Source of the DNA: Hydrogenophilus sp.
GTDB taxonomy: Bacteria; Pseudomonadota; Gammaproteobacteria; Burkholderiales; Thiobacillaceae
Direction of reading: 5' to 3'
Assembly: GCA_020725195.1 (NCBI GenBank)
Contig: DYFL01000007.1
Span: forward strand, 15,058 to 54,034
Length of the DNA: 38,977 bases
The notes under the pieces are model-generated. The model saw only the letters and a program-made list of their open reading frames with translations, did not search any database and was not told where the DNA came from. A program made the translations under genes and the position numbers. Within the stretch, counting starts at the first letter, position 1; the number at the start of each line of letters is the position of its first letter. Of the stretch, positions 1 through 7,531 are shown piece after piece.

Positions 1-66
1 AGCCAAAACGAGCGGGCGGACGCCCTGGCGAACGAGGGCGTGCGCCGCGCGGGGGAAGGGCGATGA
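1..66 (+). CDS. rnhA: Ribonuclease HI, C-terminal end only (partial)
   Basis: The first 66 bases read as the last 21 codons of RNase HI and a TGA stop. The segment NERADALANEG is the conserved C-terminal helix of RNase HI, including the aspartate (in the RAD triplet) that contributes to the metal-binding active site. The gene enters from outside the window, so nothing can be said of its start. RNase HI removes RNA from RNA-DNA hybrids in the cytoplasm. Its position just upstream of dnaQ is the common gammaproteobacterial arrangement. The stop overlaps an ATGA, and the same tail is repeated immediately downstream (see the repeat entry). Confidence 0.85.
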   Translation, partial: SQNERADALANEGVRRAGEGR

Positions 67-147
67 GGAGGGGCGAGTTTCGGCGCAGCCAAAACGAGCG
101 GGCGGACGCCCTGGCGAACGAGGGCGTGCGCCGCGCGGGGGGAGGGC
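1..147 (+). repeat. Tandem duplication of the rnhA 3' end (period 86 bp)
   Basis: Bases 1-61 recur at 87-147 with only about one substitution near the end (a GGGGAAGGGC stretch becomes GGGGGAGGGC). The two copies start 86 bp apart, separated by about 25 bp of unique sequence. Both copies run into a GATGAG: in the first this carries the rnhA stop, in the second it is the dnaQ start. Because 86 is not a multiple of three, the second copy is not a continuation of the rnhA frame; it serves only as the leader of dnaQ. Confidence 0.85.
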
Positions 148-150
148 AGG

Positions 151-831
151 ATGAGACAGGTCGTTCTGGATACGGAGACCACGGGGCTGGACCCGGGCCA
201 GGGGCACCGCGTCATCGAGATCGGGGCGCTGGAGATCGTCAACCGCAGGATGACGGGGCGGACCTTCCACGTCTACCTCAATCCGGACCGGGAGATCGAG
301 GCCGGCGCCATCGCGGTCCACGGCCTGACCAACGAGTTCCTGGCGGACAAGCCGCGCTTCGACGACGTCGCCGGGGAGCTGCTCGCCTTCGTGCACGAGG
401 CCGAGCTGGTGATCCACAACGCCCCCTTCGACATCGGCTTCCTCAACGCCGAGCTGGGCCGGCTCGACCGCGCGCCCATCGAGCGCGCCTGCGCCGGCGT
501 GCTCGATACCCTGAAGTTCGCCAAGGAGATGCACCCGGGCCAGAAGAACAACCTCGACGCCCTGTGCCGCCGCTACGAGGTGGACAACTCGGGCCGCGCC
601 TACCACGGCGCGCTGCTCGACTCCCAGCTCCTCGCCGAGGTCTACCTGGCCATGACCCGGGGCCAGGAGTCCCTGTGCATCGAGCCGGCCGCGACGGGGG
701 CGGTGGCCGGCCGGGCCCTGGCATCGGGGCTGAAGCTGCGCGTGCTCAAGGCGAGCCCCGGGGAACGGGAGGCCCACGACGCCTACCTCGCCGGCCTGAG
801 CAAGGAATGCGGCGCGGCCGTGGAGTGGTGA
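151..831 (+). CDS. dnaQ: DNA polymerase III epsilon subunit (3'-5' proofreading exonuclease)
   Basis: This 226-residue protein is a DnaQ-type (DEDDh) exonuclease, the proofreading subunit of the replicative polymerase. Exo I is visible at residues 7-12 (DTETTG). Exo II lies in the segment HNAPFDIGF near residue 90, and the Exo III histidine and aspartate are in YHGALLDSQLL near residue 155. The length is close to the E. coli protein (243 residues). The C-terminal part, which binds the alpha subunit in the family, is shorter and diverged. The start ATG follows a GGGAGGGCAGG ribosome site that lies inside the duplicated rnhA tail. Assignment is firm from motifs and from the rnhA neighbour. Confidence 0.95.
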   Translation: MRQVVLDTETTGLDPGQGHRVIEIGALEIVNRRMTGRTFHVYLNPDREIEAGAIAVHGLTNEFLADKPRFDDVAGELLAFVHEAELVIHNAPFDIGFLNAELGRLDRAPIERACAGVLDTLKFAKEMHPGQKNNLDALCRRYEVDNSGRAYHGALLDSQLLAEVYLAMTRGQESLCIEPAATGAVAGRALASGLKLRVLKASPGEREAHDAYLAGLSKECGAAVEW

Positions 832-903
832 GGCGGCGCGGGGCGCTCCCGCCTGCGCCTACTACTAATGGGAGGGGGCAAGCCGGCCGCAATGCTGCAA
901 AAT

Positions 904-918
904 GGTGCCCATTGCACC
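904..918. promoter_or_regulatory. Inverted repeat upstream of the binding protein/GGDEF-EAL operon
   Basis: GGTGC and GCACC form 5-bp arms around a 5-bp spacer, about 80 bp upstream of the ATG at 998. It could be an operator for the two-gene operon. The arms resemble an NtrC half-site but in the opposite orientation, so I do not assign a regulator. The rest of the 832-997 gap shows no convincing promoter. Confidence 0.25.
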
Positions 919-997
919 GGATAACAAAGAAGAAACCCGACAGGACAGGCGAGGCGATGTGGCATACAGGCTATAGCTCCAGGGACGTGCGCTGCCG

Positions 998-1927
998 ATG
1001 AGTCGCGCCCTCAGGCTCCTCGGCATCCTGGCCGTCCTGTGGCTGCTGCCCTGGCAGGCCCGGGCCGAGGCGCCCGTCACCCTGATCCTCAGCGATGCGG
1101 GGCCCGCGTACCAGGAGGTGGCCTATGCCTTCCAGGGCCCCGCGGGCCTGCGCAGGCCGGTGCGGGTGCTGGTGCTCGGGGACGTGCCCCCGGCGGAGCT
1201 CAAGAGGCTGAGCGGCATGCCCGGGCTCATCGTCCCGGTCGGCCTCAAGGCGACCCAGACGCTGGCCGCGCAGCATGCCGGCACGGCCTCCGTCCTGGCG
1301 CTGCTGGTGCCGCGCGCCTCGTTCTCGGCCATCGCCTGGCCGGCGGGCCTCGCGCCGAGGAAGGTCGGCGCGGTCTATCTCGACCAGCCCGTCTCCCGCC
1401 TGCTGGCGACCGTGGAGGCGGCCCTGCCGAACGCCAGGCGGATCGGCGTGGTGCTGTCGCCCGAGAACGACTGGCTCGTCGCGCAGCTGCGGCAGGAGGC
1501 GGCGCGCAGGCAGATGAGCCTCGCCGTGGGCAAGGCCGGCAGCGTCGACGAGGTGGCCAGCGCCCTGCGCCAGACCCTGCCCGAGTCCGATGTCCTGCTC
1601 CTGGTGCCGGATGCCGTCGTGGTCAATGCCGGCAGCATCCAGAACGTGCTGCTCACCACCTACCGCTACCGCGTCCCCGTGGTCGGCTTCTCGCAGGGGC
1701 TGGTCCGTGCCGGCGCGGTCGTGGCGGTGTATACGGGGCTCGGCGACCTGGGCCGGCTGGGGGCGGACCTGGCGCGGCAGTGGAACCCGGCCACCGGCGA
1801 GATCCCCGCGCCGCGGTATCCGCAGGCCTTCGACTTGGCGATCAACGGCCAGGTCGCCCGCTCGCTCCTGCTCGGGCTGCCGGACGAGGCCGAGCTGCGC
1901 AGGCGCATCGGGACGGACGCCCCATGA
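998..1927 (+). CDS. Periplasmic binding protein, ABC substrate-binding family (PF04392-like)
   Basis: The 309-residue protein begins with a clear Sec signal peptide: basic start, hydrophobic LLGILAVLWLLP, and an ARAEA cleavage region near residue 25. The rest looks like the two-lobe periplasmic binding-protein fold of the uncharacterised ABC transporter substrate-binding family PF04392, with segments such as KVGAVYLDQP and VVGFSQGLVRAGAV. No permease or ATPase gene is nearby. Instead, its last codons overlap the start of a membrane GGDEF-EAL protein (ATGA). The likely role is therefore sensory: binding a small periplasmic ligand and presenting it to the membrane partner. The ligand is unknown. 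The family call is from pattern recognition and is moderately certain. Confidence 0.75.
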   Translation: MSRALRLLGILAVLWLLPWQARAEAPVTLILSDAGPAYQEVAYAFQGPAGLRRPVRVLVLGDVPPAELKRLSGMPGLIVPVGLKATQTLAAQHAGTASVLALLVPRASFSAIAWPAGLAPRKVGAVYLDQPVSRLLATVEAALPNARRIGVVLSPENDWLVAQLRQEAARRQMSLAVGKAGSVDEVASALRQTLPESDVLLLVPDAVVVNAGSIQNVLLTTYRYRVPVVGFSQGLVRAGAVVAVYTGLGDLGRLGADLARQWNPATGEIPAPRYPQAFDLAINGQVARSLLLGLPDEAELRRRIGTDAP

Positions 1928-3984
1928 ACAGGCTCGGCATCCGGACCCGGGTCGTGCTGCTGGCGCTGGTGCCGCTGTTCCTGATCGCCTCGGCGCTGTC
2001 CTGGTACTTCATCTACATCCGCATCGACGACCTCGACCGCGCCCTGGCGCAGCAGGCCGTCGCGCAGGCGAGGCACCTGGCGCGGGCGAGCGAATACGGC
2101 CTCTTCGTCGGGGAGCGAAGCTACCTGGACGGCCTCGCCCGCGACCTGGAGCGCGAGGACGACGTCCTGGCGGTGGGCATCGCGGACGGCAGCGGCAACT
2201 CGATCGTCAGCATCGGCCCCGTCCCGAGGCCGTCGCCCAGGCCCGCGGCGGGTGTGGTCCTCGATCAGGGGCAGGCGGGGATGCTGGTGGTCAGCGCGCC
2301 GGTCGTCCTGAGCGTGCTCTCCTTCGACGACCCCTCCCTGGCGCAGCCGGCGCACCGGCCCCTCGGCTACGTCACCCTGGCGATCTCGAAGGCGGAGACG
2401 CGCAAGCGCCAGCGCGAGATGCTGGTCGACGGCATGTTCATCACCGTCATCGGCATGGTCCTGGCCGGGCTGCTGGCGCTGAGCCTGGCGCGCGACGTCG
2501 TGCGCCCCATCCTGCGCCTGTCCGGCGCCGTGAAGCGCATCGGCGCGGGGGACCTGAACGTCCGGGTCGAGACCGGGACGGGGGGCGAGTTCGCGCACCT
2601 GGAGCGCGGCATCAACCGCATGACCGAGGAGCTGCGCGCCTCCTACGACGGCCTGCAGGACAAGATCCGGGACGCCACGGCCCGCCTGAGCTGGCAGGCG
2701 AGCCATGACGCCCTGACCGGGCTCGCCAACCGCAGCGAGTTCGAACGCCGCCTGGAGCTGGCCCTGGGCCTGGCGCGCAGCCGCGGCGAGCGGCACAGCC
2801 TGCTCTACCTGGACCTGGACCAGTTCAAGATCGTCAACGACACCAGCGGCCACCAGGCCGGCGACGAACTCCTGCGGCGCCTGTCCGCGCTGATGAAGCG
2901 CGAGGTGCGCGAGACCGACGTGCTCGCCCGCCTCGGCGGCGACGAGTTCGGGGTGCTGCTGCATGTCTGCGACGAGCCCACGGCCGTCGCCCTGGCCGAG
3001 CGCCTGCGCCGGGTCGTGGAGGAATTCCGCTTCCAGTGGGAGGGCAGGACCTACGGCGTCGGCGTCAGCCTCGGCGTGGTGGAGATCCATGCCGGCTGGG
3101 GTTCCCTCGCCAAGCTGATGAGCGCGGCGGACGCGGCCTGCTATGCGGCGAAGGACGCCGGGCGCAACCGCATCCACGTCTACCGGGAAGGCGACGCCGA
3201 GCTGGAGCGCCGCAAGGGCGAGATGGAGTGGGCCACCCGCCTCGGCCGGGCCATCGCGGAGCGGCGCTTCCACCTCTGCGCCCAGCGTATCGAGCCGCTG
3301 GCCGCGGGCGGCGAGACCCACTACGAGCTGCTGCTGCGCCTCGACGGCGAGCAGGGCGAGGTGATCCCGCCCATGGCCTTCATCCCCGCGGCGGAGCGCT
3401 ACCAGCTCATGCCGACCCTGGACCGGCTGGCCGTGGAGCAGGCGATGGCCCTGTGCGCCGAGCTGCCGTCCGGCCCGGGCCCCGTCTGGCTGAACGTCAA
3501 TCTCTCGGGGGCCTCGCTGGGCGACCCCGCCTTCCAGGAATTCCTGCGCAGCGGCATGAGGGACTGCCCGGAGCGGGCCTGCCGCTTCTGCTTCGAGATC
3601 ACCGAAACGGCCGCCATGGCGAACCTGGAGAACGTCACCCGCCTCATCGAGGACCTGCGGCGGCTGGGTTGCCGCTTCGCCCTGGACGACTTCGGCAGCG
3701 GGCTGTCCTCCTTCGCCTACCTGCGCGCCCTGCCCGTGGACTACCTGAAGATCGAGGGGGCCTTCGTGCGGGACATGGTGGAAGACCCGGTCGACTACGC
3801 CATGGTGGAGGCGATCCAGAAGGTCGCCCGCCTCATGGGCATCCGCACCATCGCCGAGAGCGTGGAGAGCGAGGCCGTCCGGGAGCGGCTGCGGGAACTC
3901 GGCGTCGACTACGCGCAGGGCAATCTCCTGCACGTCCCGCAGCCGGCGCGCATCGTCTTCGGGAAGGCTTGGAGGGAGCGCTGA
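1924..3984 (+). CDS. Membrane sensor HAMP-GGDEF-EAL protein (c-di-GMP synthesis/hydrolysis)
   Basis: A 686-residue inner-membrane protein. In order: a transmembrane helix near residues 7-28, a periplasmic domain of about 130 residues resembling CHASE8-type sensors, a second transmembrane helix near 175-195, a HAMP domain (DVVRPILRL), then GGDEF and EAL domains. The cyclase active site is intact (RLGGDEFG), and an RETD five residues before GGDEF fits the product-inhibition I-site. The EAL signature reads ELL, keeping the metal-binding glutamate. WLNVNLS, EITET, DDFGSG, LKIEG and the QG segment are also present, so hydrolysis is plausible. Either activity may dominate in vivo. The start overlaps the upstream binding-protein stop by four bases, which implies translational coupling and a shared sensing role. 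Confidence 0.93.
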   Translation: MNRLGIRTRVVLLALVPLFLIASALSWYFIYIRIDDLDRALAQQAVAQARHLARASEYGLFVGERSYLDGLARDLEREDDVLAVGIADGSGNSIVSIGPVPRPSPRPAAGVVLDQGQAGMLVVSAPVVLSVLSFDDPSLAQPAHRPLGYVTLAISKAETRKRQREMLVDGMFITVIGMVLAGLLALSLARDVVRPILRLSGAVKRIGAGDLNVRVETGTGGEFAHLERGINRMTEELRASYDGLQDKIRDATARLSWQASHDALTGLANRSEFERRLELALGLARSRGERHSLLYLDLDQFKIVNDTSGHQAGDELLRRLSALMKREVRETDVLARLGGDEFGVLLHVCDEPTAVALAERLRRVVEEFRFQWEGRTYGVGVSLGVVEIHAGWGSLAKLMSAADAACYAAKDAGRNRIHVYREGDAELERRKGEMEWATRLGRAIAERRFHLCAQRIEPLAAGGETHYELLLRLDGEQGEVIPPMAFIPAAERYQLMPTLDRLAVEQAMALCAELPSGPGPVWLNVNLSGASLGDPAFQEFLRSGMRDCPERACRFCFEITETAAMANLENVTRLIEDLRRLGCRFALDDFGSGLSSFAYLRALPVDYLKIEGAFVRDMVEDPVDYAMVEAIQKVARLMGIRTIAESVESEAVRERLRELGVDYAQGNLLHVPQPARIVFGKAWRER

Positions 3985-3989
3985 ATGCG

Positions 3990-4018
3990 CCCCCTTGCCC
4001 AGAGGGGGTGGGGGTTTT
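3990..4018 (+). terminator. Probable terminator between convergent genes
   Basis: CCCCCT (3990-3995) pairs with AGGGGG (4003-4008) around a 7-nt loop, followed by TGGGGG and TTTT at 4015-4018. It sits just past the GGDEF-EAL stop and just before the stop of the convergent minus-strand operon. The T-tract is short and separated from the stem by a G-rich stretch. Confidence 0.45.
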
Positions 4019-4022
4019 CGGA

Positions 4023-4241
4023 CTAGGGAAGCGTCGCGGTGTAGCCGCCTTCCTCGACGGCCCGGCGCAGGGCGTCCGGGCCGGCCTGCGCCGGGTCGTA
4101 CACCACCTCGACGCGGCCGGCGGCCAGATCGACCTCCACGCCCTGCACGCCGGGCACGGCGGCGAGCAGGCTCCTGACGCTGCCGACACAGCCCATGCAG
4201 CTCATGCCGCCCACCTTCAGGGTGATCTTCATCGTGTTCAT
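4023..4241 (-). CDS. Heavy-metal-associated (HMA) domain protein, CopZ-like
   Basis: A 72-residue protein made of a single HMA ferredoxin-like fold. The metal site GMSCMGC lies at residues 12-18, and the C-terminal GGY matches the family ending. Such proteins bind Cu(I) or a similar soft metal in the cytoplasm and pass it to P-type ATPases or other targets. Two in-frame ATGs are close together (4241 and 4232). The first overlaps the flgN stop as ATGA, so the gene is translationally coupled to flgN and is the last gene of the flgA-flgM-flgN operon. No copper ATPase or regulator is nearby. The domain is certain; the physiological partner is unknown. Confidence 0.9.
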   Translation of the reverse strand: MNTMKITLKVGGMSCMGCVGSVRSLLAAVPGVQGVEVDLAAGRVEVVYDPAQAGPDALRRAVEEGGYTATLP

Positions 4242-4696
4242 GCCTTGTCGATGCTCCTGCGGAAGGGGAAATCCCCGGCGGTCATGCCGTCCGGCCCGTA
4301 GGTCGTGTTCTGCCGCGCGATGGCCTGCAGGACCTCGAGGGCCTTGCCGGTGTGCTGCAGCTGCTGGCGGATGAGGGCGCCGTTGTCCTGGTTGAGCCGG
4401 CGCGCCTCGCTGCCCAGGCGGCTGACCCGGTCCCAGGCCCGCAGCGCATCCTCGTCGCCGCGGCCGGCGAGCACCGCCCCGAGCTCCGCGGGGGCGAGGC
4501 CGGGGCGTTCCAGGCCCTCGCAGACCCGTTGCCACTGGGTGCCGATCGCCGCCGACAGCAGGCCCTTTTCCTCCGCGACGCCGGCCAGGGCCTCCGGATC
4601 CGTCCCCGACAGGAGTTCGGCCTCGCGCCTGAGCAGGCCGACGAAGCGCTCCAGGGTGGCGGCGGCATCGGCGAGGAGGGCGGCGACGGGGCTCAT
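4238..4696 (-). CDS. flgN: Flagellar chaperone FlgN
   Basis: The 152-residue, mostly helical protein matches FlgN, the export chaperone that holds the hook-filament junction proteins FlgK and FlgL for the flagellar type III secretion system. The C-terminal segment LNQDNGALIRQQLQ, followed by a TYGPDG near residue 135, is characteristic. Its start overlaps the flgM stop as ATGA, and its own stop overlaps the HMA gene in the same way. Its substrates flgK and flgL are not in the window. Confidence 0.9.
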   Translation of the reverse strand: MSPVAALLADAAATLERFVGLLRREAELLSGTDPEALAGVAEEKGLLSAAIGTQWQRVCEGLERPGLAPAELGAVLAGRGDEDALRAWDRVSRLGSEARRLNQDNGALIRQQLQHTGKALEVLQAIARQNTTYGPDGMTAGDFPFRRSIDKA

Positions 4697-4998
4697 GCCT
4701 TGCGCTGGCGCTTGAGGCCTTCGACCACGTCCTCCACCAGGCGCTCGGCGACGGCCTCGGCGTCCACCTGGAAGCGGCCCTCCGCGATGGCGCGGCGCAC
4801 GGACTCCACCTTCTCCATGTCCATGACGCCCGAGTTCGCCAGGGCGCTCTCCAGCATCTGCAGCTGGGACGCCGTGGAGGTCAGGTCGACGCTGTCGTCG
4901 ACGCCGGCGGCATCCTTGCGCTCGGCCGGCGACTTCTTCGCCCTGCCTTCCTGCACCCGGGCGGTGCCGATGCCTTTCACCGAGTTGTCGATCTTCAT
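4693..4998 (-). CDS. flgM: Anti-sigma-28 factor FlgM
   Basis: A 101-residue negative regulator that binds FliA (sigma-28) until hook completion, when FlgM is exported. The N terminus MKIDNSVKG is typical, and the C-terminal half carries the sigma-binding region, with VDLTSTASQLQMLE followed by helices. I chose the ATG at 4998 because GGGAGA lies about seven bases upstream; an in-frame ATG at 5034 has no such site and lies upstream of the predicted sigma-28 promoter. The gene sits 49 bp after flgA and overlaps flgN. It probably has two inputs: read-through from flgA and its own FliA promoter. Confidence 0.93.
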   Translation of the reverse strand: MKIDNSVKGIGTARVQEGRAKKSPAERKDAAGVDDSVDLTSTASQLQMLESALANSGVMDMEKVESVRRAIAEGRFQVDAEAVAERLVEDVVEGLKRQRKA

Positions 4999-5023
4999 GC
5001 CTGTCTCCCGAGAGTTGCCGAGT

Positions 5024-5050
5024 TTAACGGCCATCCCGCCGATTTATTTA
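5024..5050 (-). promoter_or_regulatory. Sigma-28 (FliA) promoter of flgM
   Basis: On the minus strand TAAA (5050-5047) is followed by exactly 15 bases and then GCCGTTAA (5031-5024). The FliA consensus is TAAA-N15-GCCGATAA, so there is a single mismatch. The -35 element overlaps the flgA stop codon (TAA at 5050-5048). Predicted transcription would begin about 20 bases upstream of the flgM ATG. A dedicated FliA promoter in front of flgM is the known arrangement in enterics and pseudomonads. Confidence 0.8.
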
Positions 5051-5761
5051 GGGGTTCACCGCCACCGTGCCGGATCCCGTGGCCGTCCCCTGCAGGATCC
5101 GCCCGGAGGGTACCCGGCAGCGCACCGCCTCGCCCTCCATGGCGTTGTTCAGGGCCGTGCATTCCTGGCTGACGCTGAAACCCTTGCCTTCCGCGACCAG
5201 GCGCACCTTGTCGCCCGCGCGCACCGCCAGGGGCCTGGCCAGCATGGTCTGCAGCAGGGGCTGGCCTGCCGCGATGGGCTGCCGCGCCAGGAGCCCGCTC
5301 GCCTGCTCAGGCTGGCGCAGGTAGTTGAGCGGGGACTGGGTGTGCTCGATCTCCCTGACCTGGAGGTCCTCGGCGCCGACCGCCGCGCGGCCGGCGATGG
5401 GCCGGACGGCGACCACGGCCGGCCCCTTCAGTCTGACCGTGTAGGCCAGATAAAGTGCCCAGGGCTGGGGCCCGGCGCACTGTGCCCCCAGGGAGCCGGA
5501 GCCGTGGGGCGGGTTGCCCGGGGTCAGGAAGAAGCGCAGCTCCGCGCAGCGCGGCAGGCGCAGCCTCGGGTCCGGCGGGGCGATCTCGACCGAGGCGCGC
5601 AGCCAGGGATATTCGGCCGCGGCCTTGCCCTGGAGGAACTGGGCGGCGGCCGCGCGCAGGGCGTCCGGAGACTGGATGCCCGGCTCCCGGTCCGCGGCGG
5701 CCGCGCCGGCCGCCAGGGCCAGCCATGCCGCCAGGGTCGTGCTGAAGAGGCGTGCGCGCAT
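5048..5761 (-). CDS. flgA: Flagellar P-ring assembly chaperone FlgA
   Basis: A 237-residue periplasmic protein with a Sec signal peptide (residues 1-22, ending AAGAAAA), needed for assembly of the FlgI P-ring around the rod. The middle has the FlgA-type segment with two cysteines, and the C-terminal 130 residues form the SAF/ChapFlgA region (RPIAGRAAVGAEDL, LARQPIAAGQPL, SGTVAVNP at the end). It is divergent from the diguanylate cyclase at 5816, with a gap of only 54 bp, and heads the flgA-flgM-flgN-HMA operon. No strong ribosome site precedes the ATG at 5761, so the exact start is less certain than the identity. Confidence 0.9.
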   Translation of the reverse strand: MRARLFSTTLAAWLALAAGAAAADREPGIQSPDALRAAAAQFLQGKAAAEYPWLRASVEIAPPDPRLRLPRCAELRFFLTPGNPPHGSGSLGAQCAGPQPWALYLAYTVRLKGPAVVAVRPIAGRAAVGAEDLQVREIEHTQSPLNYLRQPEQASGLLARQPIAAGQPLLQTMLARPLAVRAGDKVRLVAEGKGFSVSQECTALNNAMEGEAVRCRVPSGRILQGTATGSGTVAVNP

Positions 5762-5815
5762 GCAGGGGGGATGGACTCGGAATACAATCGACCGTCCTAG
5801 GATACGGCCCGAGAC

Positions 5816-7426
5816 ATGGAATATCCATCCCAGCCCAACGAAATCGCCCGCGAGACCATCCGGCGCCTCAGCCAGCGCAAGCTGCCGCCCACGCCCGAGC
5901 ACTACCGGCGGGTCTACGCCGAGGTCGCCGGCGCCGAGGCCCAGGCGCCCGAGTGGCCGGAGGCCATCCGCGCCCTGCTCGCCCAGTGGGATGCCCGCCA
6001 GACGGGCCTGAACCAGACGAAGAAGCGGGAAATGCTGGAGCGGGTGCTGATCAATTTCGGCAGTCAGCCCAGCGAGCTGCATGCCAAGCTCACGGCCCTC
6101 ATGCGCAGCTGGGCGGAGTCGGGCGGCTCCAGGCCCGTGCTGGAGGGCGAGGAAGAGGAATCCGGGCAGGCCGAGGCGCAAGCCGGGGCGGCCGAGACGC
6201 AAGCCCCTGCCGCCGCGCTCTCCGGCGCAGGCACGGCGGAGGCCGTCGGAGAGGCCCTGGTCTCGACCCTCGGGGATTTCGGGCGCAGCTGCGAGCCGCT
6301 GTGGCCGGACCTCGCCGCCCGGGCCGGCGGCCTGGGTCGGGAGATCGGGGCGGCCGCCTTCCGGGCGGATGCCGGCCACATCCAGGCCCTCGGCCGGCTC
6401 TGGCGGGAATTCGCCGTCCGCGCCGAGGACAACCACGAGCTGCTCGAAGGCCTGAAGCGCATCCTCGGCCTGCTCTTCGAGAACGTGGGCGACATGCTCA
6501 GCGACGACCCCTGGCTGCGCAACCGCATCGCCTCCGTGCATCACATGGTCAGTCAGGGCCTCAGCCCGCACGGCCTCTACAATGCGGAATCGAGCCTGCA
6601 GGAAGTGGTCACCCGCCAGAAGGCCATCCGCCAGGACATGCAGGAGGCCAAGACCCGGCTCAAGGGCCTGATCTCCACCTTCATCGACCGCGTGGGCGAG
6701 ATGACCGACGCCACCGGCGAGCACCACGACCGCATCCAGGTCTATGCCGAGCGCATCGCCGCGGCCGACGACCTCGCCCAGCTCAACGAGGTGATGGAAG
6801 GGCTCACCTCCGAGGTCACCCGCATGCGCGACCACATGCGCGAGACCCACACCGAGCTGGTCGAGGCGCGCCTGCACGTCGACGAGGGCGAGCAGCGGAT
6901 CCAGCACCTGCAGGCCGAGCTGGAGAGGACCGCCAGCCTGATGCGCGAGGACCAGCTCACCGGGGCGCTGAACCGCCGCGGCATCGAGGAGGCCATGGAG
7001 CGCGAGCTCTCCCGCGCCGACCGCATGGCGCTGCCCCTGTCCGTCGCGGTGCTGGACATCGACCACTTCAAGCGGATCAACGACACCTACGGCCACCAGG
7101 CCGGCGACGAGGCCCTGGCGCACCTGGCCCAGGTGATCAAGCAGCTGCTGCGGCCCACCGACGTGCTGGGGCGCTACGGCGGCGAGGAGTTCGTCATCCT
7201 GCTGCCCAACACCGGGCTCGCCGAGGCGCAGAAGACCCTGCAGCGCGTGCAGCGCGAGCTGACCCGGCGCTACTTCCTGCACGACAACCAGCGCATCCTC
7301 ATCACCTTCAGCGCCGGCGTGGCCGAGCGGCAGCCGCAGGAGGCGCAGGACGGCGTGCTCCAGCGCGCGGATGCCTCCATGTACCGGGCCAAGGCCCTGG
7401 GCCGCAACCGGGTGGAGATGGGCTGA
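5816..7426 (+). CDS. Diguanylate cyclase, soluble, with long helical N-terminal region
   Basis: A 536-residue cytoplasmic protein ending in a canonical GGDEF domain (from about residue 375). It has LTGALNRRG, DIDHFKRIND, the active site RYGGEEF, and an RPTD five residues before it that fits the inhibitory I-site. This predicts synthesis of c-di-GMP with product feedback. The first 370 residues have no transmembrane segment. They begin with a region that includes PTPEHYRRVYAEV, then acidic Ala/Glu-rich linker sequence and a long coiled-coil-prone part. I do not recognise a sensory domain there. The gene lies between flgA and the flgB operon, so a role in the motile/sessile switch is likely but inferred. 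The ribosome site is weak. Confidence 0.92.
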   Translation: MEYPSQPNEIARETIRRLSQRKLPPTPEHYRRVYAEVAGAEAQAPEWPEAIRALLAQWDARQTGLNQTKKREMLERVLINFGSQPSELHAKLTALMRSWAESGGSRPVLEGEEEESGQAEAQAGAAETQAPAAALSGAGTAEAVGEALVSTLGDFGRSCEPLWPDLAARAGGLGREIGAAAFRADAGHIQALGRLWREFAVRAEDNHELLEGLKRILGLLFENVGDMLSDDPWLRNRIASVHHMVSQGLSPHGLYNAESSLQEVVTRQKAIRQDMQEAKTRLKGLISTFIDRVGEMTDATGEHHDRIQVYAERIAAADDLAQLNEVMEGLTSEVTRMRDHMRETHTELVEARLHVDEGEQRIQHLQAELERTASLMREDQLTGALNRRGIEEAMERELSRADRMALPLSVAVLDIDHFKRINDTYGHQAGDEALAHLAQVIKQLLRPTDVLGRYGGEEFVILLPNTGLAEAQKTLQRVQRELTRRYFLHDNQRILITFSAGVAERQPQEAQDGVLQRADASMYRAKALGRNRVEMG

Positions 7427-7466
7427 GCCGGCAAGACTTGCCGCCGCCGCGCCGCCGCTTGCCGGC
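7427..7466 (+). terminator. Hairpin downstream of the diguanylate cyclase gene
   Basis: GCCGGCAAG (7427-7435), starting right after the stop codon, is perfectly complementary to CTTGCCGGC (7458-7466). The 22-base loop is itself GC-rich. There is no T-tract. It may act as a weak terminator or 3' protection element separating the cyclase from the sigma-54 promoter of flgB. Confidence 0.35.
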
Positions 7467-7531
7467 CGGCCGGCGCCCGGTGCCCCCGGAACAATCCATA
7501 AAAAACAGCAGCTTGGCGTAGGCCGGTGCGA

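Noticed and set aside
904-918. NtrC-type binding site upstream of the binding-protein operon
   Set aside because: The arms are GGTGC...GCACC, the reverse of the NtrC arrangement, and no sigma-54 promoter lies downstream.
961-976. Sigma-54 promoter at TGGCATACAGG upstream of the binding-protein gene
   Set aside because: The -12 position reads CTAT instead of TTGC, so the required GC is missing.
63-1001. 312-codon plus-strand frame starting in the rnhA repeat
   Set aside because: It reads dnaQ out of frame and has Arg/Gly/Pro-rich shadow composition; only its first residues look like RNase HI because of the tandem repeat.
1666-3933. 755-codon open frame on the minus strand opposite the binding-protein/GGDEF-EAL genes
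   Set aside because: It is antisense to two genes with clear domain motifs, rich in Gly/Ala/Arg/His as expected of a shadow in high-GC DNA, and matches no family.
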